Of a stretch of DNA of 8,407 bases, positions 6,233 through 8,407 are shown piece by piece. This stretch comes from Bacillota bacterium (GTDB lineage: Bacteria; Bacillota_B; Desulfitobacteriia; Desulfitobacteriales; Desulfitobacteriaceae): the NCBI GenBank assembly GCA_021779415.1, contig JAJYAS010000115.1, positions 1-8,407 of the forward strand. Direction: 5' to 3'. Every line of letters begins with the position of its first letter. Position 1 is the stretch's first letter. The notes below the pieces were generated by a model that worked only from the letters and a program-made list of their open reading frames with translations, did not search any database and had not been told where the DNA came from. The position numbers and the translations under genes are program-made.

Positions 6233-7903
6233 TTATGCTTGTAATCTACTTTCTTGTTGCAACGTTTTTTGTCGCTCTTCTTCCACTAAGAAGCGACGTA
6301 AAACTTTACCAACGGCTGTCTTGGGCAACTCTTCTCGAAATTCAATCATCTTAGGGAGTTTAAACGCCGCAAGCTTACTCTGACAATAGAATAAGAGCTC
6401 TTTTTCCGTCACACTCAGGCCTTCTTTTAAAACGATATATGCTTTCACCATTTCTCCCCAATAAGGATTTTCAATTCCAGCACACACGGCCTCTCTTACA
6501 GCCGGATGGGTATAGAGGACCTCTTCCACATCGCGCGGATAGACATTAAGTCCGCCCGTGATGATCATATCTTTCTTCCTATCAACTATATAGAAAAATC
6601 CATCCTCATCCCGATAAGCAATATCACCGGTATAAAGCCAGCCATCCTTCAAGACAGCTGAAGTCTCCTCCGGTCTTTGCCAATATCCAATCATGACCTG
6701 ATCTCCTTTGACCACTAATTCACCAATTTCCCCCGGTTGAAGTTCATTTTTCCCCGTCTCCAAATCCATGATTTTGGAATCAGTATTGGGAGCAGGCACT
6801 CCGATTGAACCAACCCTGGCATGATATATCGGATTTAAATGAGTAGCTGGTGATGCTTCAGATAAACCGTAAGCCTCCACTAGCCTTCCACCCGTCAACT
6901 CCCCGAAACGGAGCGCCACCTCTTTGGGAAGTGGAGCGGACCCACTTAAACAACATCGAATTGACGAGACTTTGAATTCCTTGATACGTGGGTGATTAAC
7001 AACTGCGACATACATAGTCGGAGCACCTGGGAAGAATGTCGGTTCATAATCATTAATATGTTGAAGTACGGCATCGATCTCAAACTTAGGAAGAATAACC
7101 ATGGCACCACCGGAAAGCATCGCTAAATTCATACATGCCGTCAAAGCGTAGATGTGAAATAAGGGCAATACCGTTAAAACTCTTTCTTCCCCCTCTCGAC
7201 CCACGATCCATTCCCATGCTTGCATAGCGTTGGCTACTAGATTGCAATGGGTTAACATAACCCCTTTAGACACTCCTGTTGTACCTCCTGTGTACTGTAA
7301 AACTGCAAGCTCGCTTGATTGGGTATACATCGGTGGTGACTCTAATTCGTCTAGGCTTGTATCTTCAACCTTTTCTTCAAGATCCATAAACACAGGATTA
7401 GTCGCTAAACCCATACCCTCTAACCCTGAAAACTTGCTTACCCAATCTAAGGCGATTAATTTCAGACCTACTTCCGCTTGTATTGGTGTTATGCGAGGCA
7501 AGAGCTGAGGAATCGTGACAATTCCTATGGCTCCAGAATCTTGTAATAGAGCTTTTAACTCCCTTTCTACATAGAGCGGATTCGTCTGCACCACAACTGC
7601 ACCTGCTCTTAAAATGGCAAAAAACGAAATCACCCAATTGTCGCTATTAGGCATGAAAATCGAGATACGATCTCCCTTTTGAACGCCTCTTTGAAGAAAC
7701 GCTTTAGCCAGTCGCTCAATGCGAACATTCATCTCACGGTACGTGATTGTTTTCCCTGCAAAAATTAGCGCTGGGTTATTCGGAAATTTCCCCTCCGTTT
7801 TCTTAAACATCTCAATCAAATTCATCTTAGGAATCTCCAGACTCCTCTTGACACTCGGCTCATATTGCTGAAACCAAGATTTTTCGACAGCTACTTCCTC
7901 CAT
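6233..7903 (-). CDS. fadD: Long-chain fatty-acid--CoA ligase (AMP-forming)
   Basis: This 556-residue member of the ANL adenylating superfamily activates a carboxylic acid, most likely a long- or medium-chain fatty acid, to its acyl-CoA through an acyl-AMP. Core motifs are intact. They are the phosphate-binding YTGGTTGVSKG at 204-214, EAYGLSEASP at 343-352, GWLYTGDIA at 421-429 and YIVDRKKDMIITGG at 438-451 (the hinge and CoA-binding region). PKTAVGKVLRR at 527-537 carries the catalytic lysine K533. Length and motif order fit FadD/LcfA. The ATG at 7903 follows AGGAGG with about 9 nt spacing. It is monocistronic, with a FadR-like palindrome 26 bp upstream of the start. Chain-length specificity cannot be read from the sequence, so another acyl-CoA synthetase of the same family is possible, and the symbol is given by family resemblance. 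Confidence 0.93.
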   Translation of the reverse strand: MEEVAVEKSWFQQYEPSVKRSLEIPKMNLIEMFKKTEGKFPNNPALIFAGKTITYREMNVRIERLAKAFLQRGVQKGDRISIFMPNSDNWVISFFAILRAGAVVVQTNPLYVERELKALLQDSGAIGIVTIPQLLPRITPIQAEVGLKLIALDWVSKFSGLEGMGLATNPVFMDLEEKVEDTSLDELESPPMYTQSSELAVLQYTGGTTGVSKGVMLTHCNLVANAMQAWEWIVGREGEERVLTVLPLFHIYALTACMNLAMLSGGAMVILPKFEIDAVLQHINDYEPTFFPGAPTMYVAVVNHPRIKEFKVSSIRCCLSGSAPLPKEVALRFGELTGGRLVEAYGLSEASPATHLNPIYHARVGSIGVPAPNTDSKIMDLETGKNELQPGEIGELVVKGDQVMIGYWQRPEETSAVLKDGWLYTGDIAYRDEDGFFYIVDRKKDMIITGGLNVYPRDVEEVLYTHPAVREAVCAGIENPYWGEMVKAYIVLKEGLSVTEKELLFYCQSKLAAFKLPKMIEFREELPKTAVGKVLRRFLVEEERQKTLQQESRLQA

Positions 7904-7928
7904 CGTTTCGGTCCTCCTAATTAATTTT

Positions 7929-7946
7929 TGAATGTTTTTTCATTCA
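7929..7946 (-). promoter_or_regulatory. FadR-like operator upstream of the acyl-CoA ligase
   Basis: TGAATGTTTTTTCATTCA is an 18-bp site with perfect TGAATG/CATTCA arms and a 6-bp centre. It closely matches the Bacillus FadR (TetR family) operator TGAATGAMTANTCATTCA, which controls fatty acid degradation genes including acyl-CoA ligases and is released by long-chain acyl-CoA. The site lies between the ligase start and its upstream AT-rich region, where repression would act on the promoter or early transcript. No well-matched -35/-10 pair could be fixed nearby. Confidence 0.7.
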
Positions 7947-8160
7947 TTTTAGTAACTAATATTACACGTTCCAGAGATTCTAATTATTCTATTCTAAATT
8001 TTCTTTATATTATTACTATTCTGCCTACAAATAGAAAATCCTTCTTTTTTGTCATGTTATCTTAGGATTTCCTTCTTCTTAAGTTTAACGGGAGGGGGAT
8101 GGCCTATCAGATGTCAGAGAAGCTCAGTCTTACCTTAGGTTAGTATTCCTCCCCAATGCA
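7947..8160. other. Non-coding, AT-rich region with a G-rich stem
   Basis: No credible gene is present. The part next to the ligase is strongly AT-rich and should contain its promoter. Further out, GGGAGG near 8090 and CCTCCC near 8148 could close a 60-nt stem-loop domain with weak internal pairing. The plus strand also has a G-rich run followed by ATG at 8099, but that frame ends after 14 codons. No known riboswitch or RNA family is recognised. Confidence 0.4.
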
Positions 8161-8191
8161 AAGAGACTACCTCACAAAAAGGTAGTCTCTT
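8161..8191 (-). terminator. Terminator hairpin A, related to the hairpin at 8355-8394
   Basis: AAGAGACTACCT (8161-8172) pairs perfectly with 8180-8191 around a 7-nt loop. On the minus strand it begins 5 bp after the TAA of the relic frame ending at 8197. Its sequence and flank (TTGCTTGTTAC on the plus strand) recur in the hairpin at 8355-8394. It is probably the terminator of a formerly intact gene read leftward. Confidence 0.65.
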
Positions 8192-8196
8192 GCTTG

Positions 8197-8328
8197 TTAC
8201 TTAGCGATGCGATAATCATGGTAGTCTCCGGTGGAGAGTATCGCCACATTGCGACTCGTGACGAAAACTCCTGCAATGTGGATTCGAACGGGTGGAACCC
8301 CAGATGCCCGCCCTTCGAAGCTCGATGC
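8197..8328 (-). pseudogene. Probable 3' relic of a small or truncated protein gene
   Basis: A 43-codon minus-strand frame with no start codon ends at TAA 8197-8199. Its translation has protein-like composition: GVPPVRIHIAGVFVTSRN, then VAILSTGDYHDYRIAK. An ATG at 8347 in a neighbouring frame opens MNKGFLSIELRR, so a single frameshift could join a plausible start to this tail. I recognise no family. The stop plus following hairpin closely resemble the stop and hairpin at 8403-8355, so this may be the decayed tail of a paralogue of the gene lying past the right edge. Alternatively it is non-coding; a 9-bp inverted repeat (8244-8252 with 8273-8281) lies inside it. Confidence 0.35.
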
Positions 8329-8354
8329 TTAAAAATCCTTTGTTCATTAACACA

Positions 8355-8394
8355 AAAAGACTACCTCTAACGAAGTGTTAGAGATAGTCCTTTT
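8355..8394 (-). terminator. Terminator hairpin B, for the gene beyond the right edge
   Basis: CTCTAAC (8365-8371) pairs with GTTAGAG (8377-8383). The stem continues through one mismatch and one bulge to 8355/8394, and on the minus strand it is followed by a run of T (8358-8354). It lies 6 bp after a minus-strand TAA at 8401-8403 that is probably the stop of a gene entering from the right. Only one codon of that gene is inside the window, so it cannot be named. Confidence 0.7.
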
Positions 8395-8407
8395 GCTTGT
8401 TTACCTG

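Noticed and set aside
8020..8055. Minus-strand ATG with a purine-rich leader giving MTKKKDFLFVGRIVII.
   Set aside because: Only 16 codons in AT-rich DNA upstream of the acyl-CoA ligase, with no terminator or known family.
8037..8080. Short inverted repeat AAATCCT/AGGATTT upstream of the FadR-like site.
   Set aside because: Seven pairs with a loop of more than 20 nt in AT-rich DNA can arise by chance.
8099..8143. Plus-strand ATG after a G-rich run giving MAYQMSEKLSLTLG.
   Set aside because: Only 14 codons, the G-run touches the ATG too closely for a normal ribosome binding site, and there is no further support.
8240..8330. A GTTCGAATC motif on the minus strand looks like a tRNA T-loop.
   Set aside because: The five bases on each side do not pair, and no acceptor, D or anticodon arm can be drawn around it.
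8219..8371. A 50-codon plus-strand frame from ATG 8219 into hairpin B.
   Set aside because: No ribosome binding site, a Cys/Asn/Arg-rich composition unlike a natural protein, and it is antisense to the more protein-like relic frame.

Overview
The window looks like chromosome of a spore-former-type, low-to-medium GC Bacillota, most likely a clostridial Peptococcaceae/Desulfitobacteriaceae-like anaerobe. This is inferred from AT-rich intergenic DNA, strong AGGAGG-type ribosome binding sites, frequent GTG/TTG starts, a B12-dependent ribonucleotide reductase under NrdR control and a Bacillus-type FadR operator. The genus assignment is inference only. No phage, transposase, CRISPR array, rRNA or tRNA gene was found.

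Layout from left to right. (1) 1-1491, minus: most of murJ, the lipid II flippase, cut by the left edge. (2) 1492-1890: divergent intergenic region with a good promoter, about 200 nt of potentially structured leader or small RNA ending in a strong terminator, then a second possible pairing partner just before ung. (3) 1891-2556, plus: ung, uracil-DNA glycosylase. (4) 2557-2825: a short relic of the C-terminus of an RND-type efflux pump (minus) and a long stem-loop serving as terminator between the converging ung and nrdJ. (5) 5749-2826, minus: the nrdR-nrdJ operon, read from a TTGACA-17-TTAAAT promoter carrying two NrdR boxes with centres 31 bp apart. (6) 5890-6210, plus: a promoter, a 44-residue small protein gene and a 22-bp perfect inverted repeat. 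(7) 7903-6233, minus: a long-chain acyl-CoA ligase with a FadR-like palindrome upstream. (8) 7947-8407: non-coding and decayed DNA with two related terminator hairpins flanking a 3' gene relic; the gene past the right edge seems to end at 8401.

How the genes relate: nrdR and nrdJ form a self-regulated dNTP supply unit, and ung removes uracil from DNA. The acyl-CoA ligase is a separate fatty-acid-responsive unit, and murJ belongs to cell wall synthesis. The coding content is mainly housekeeping. The least explained parts are the ung leader, the small ORF, and the repeated terminators with a gene relic at the right end. I found no convincing new multi-gene system.
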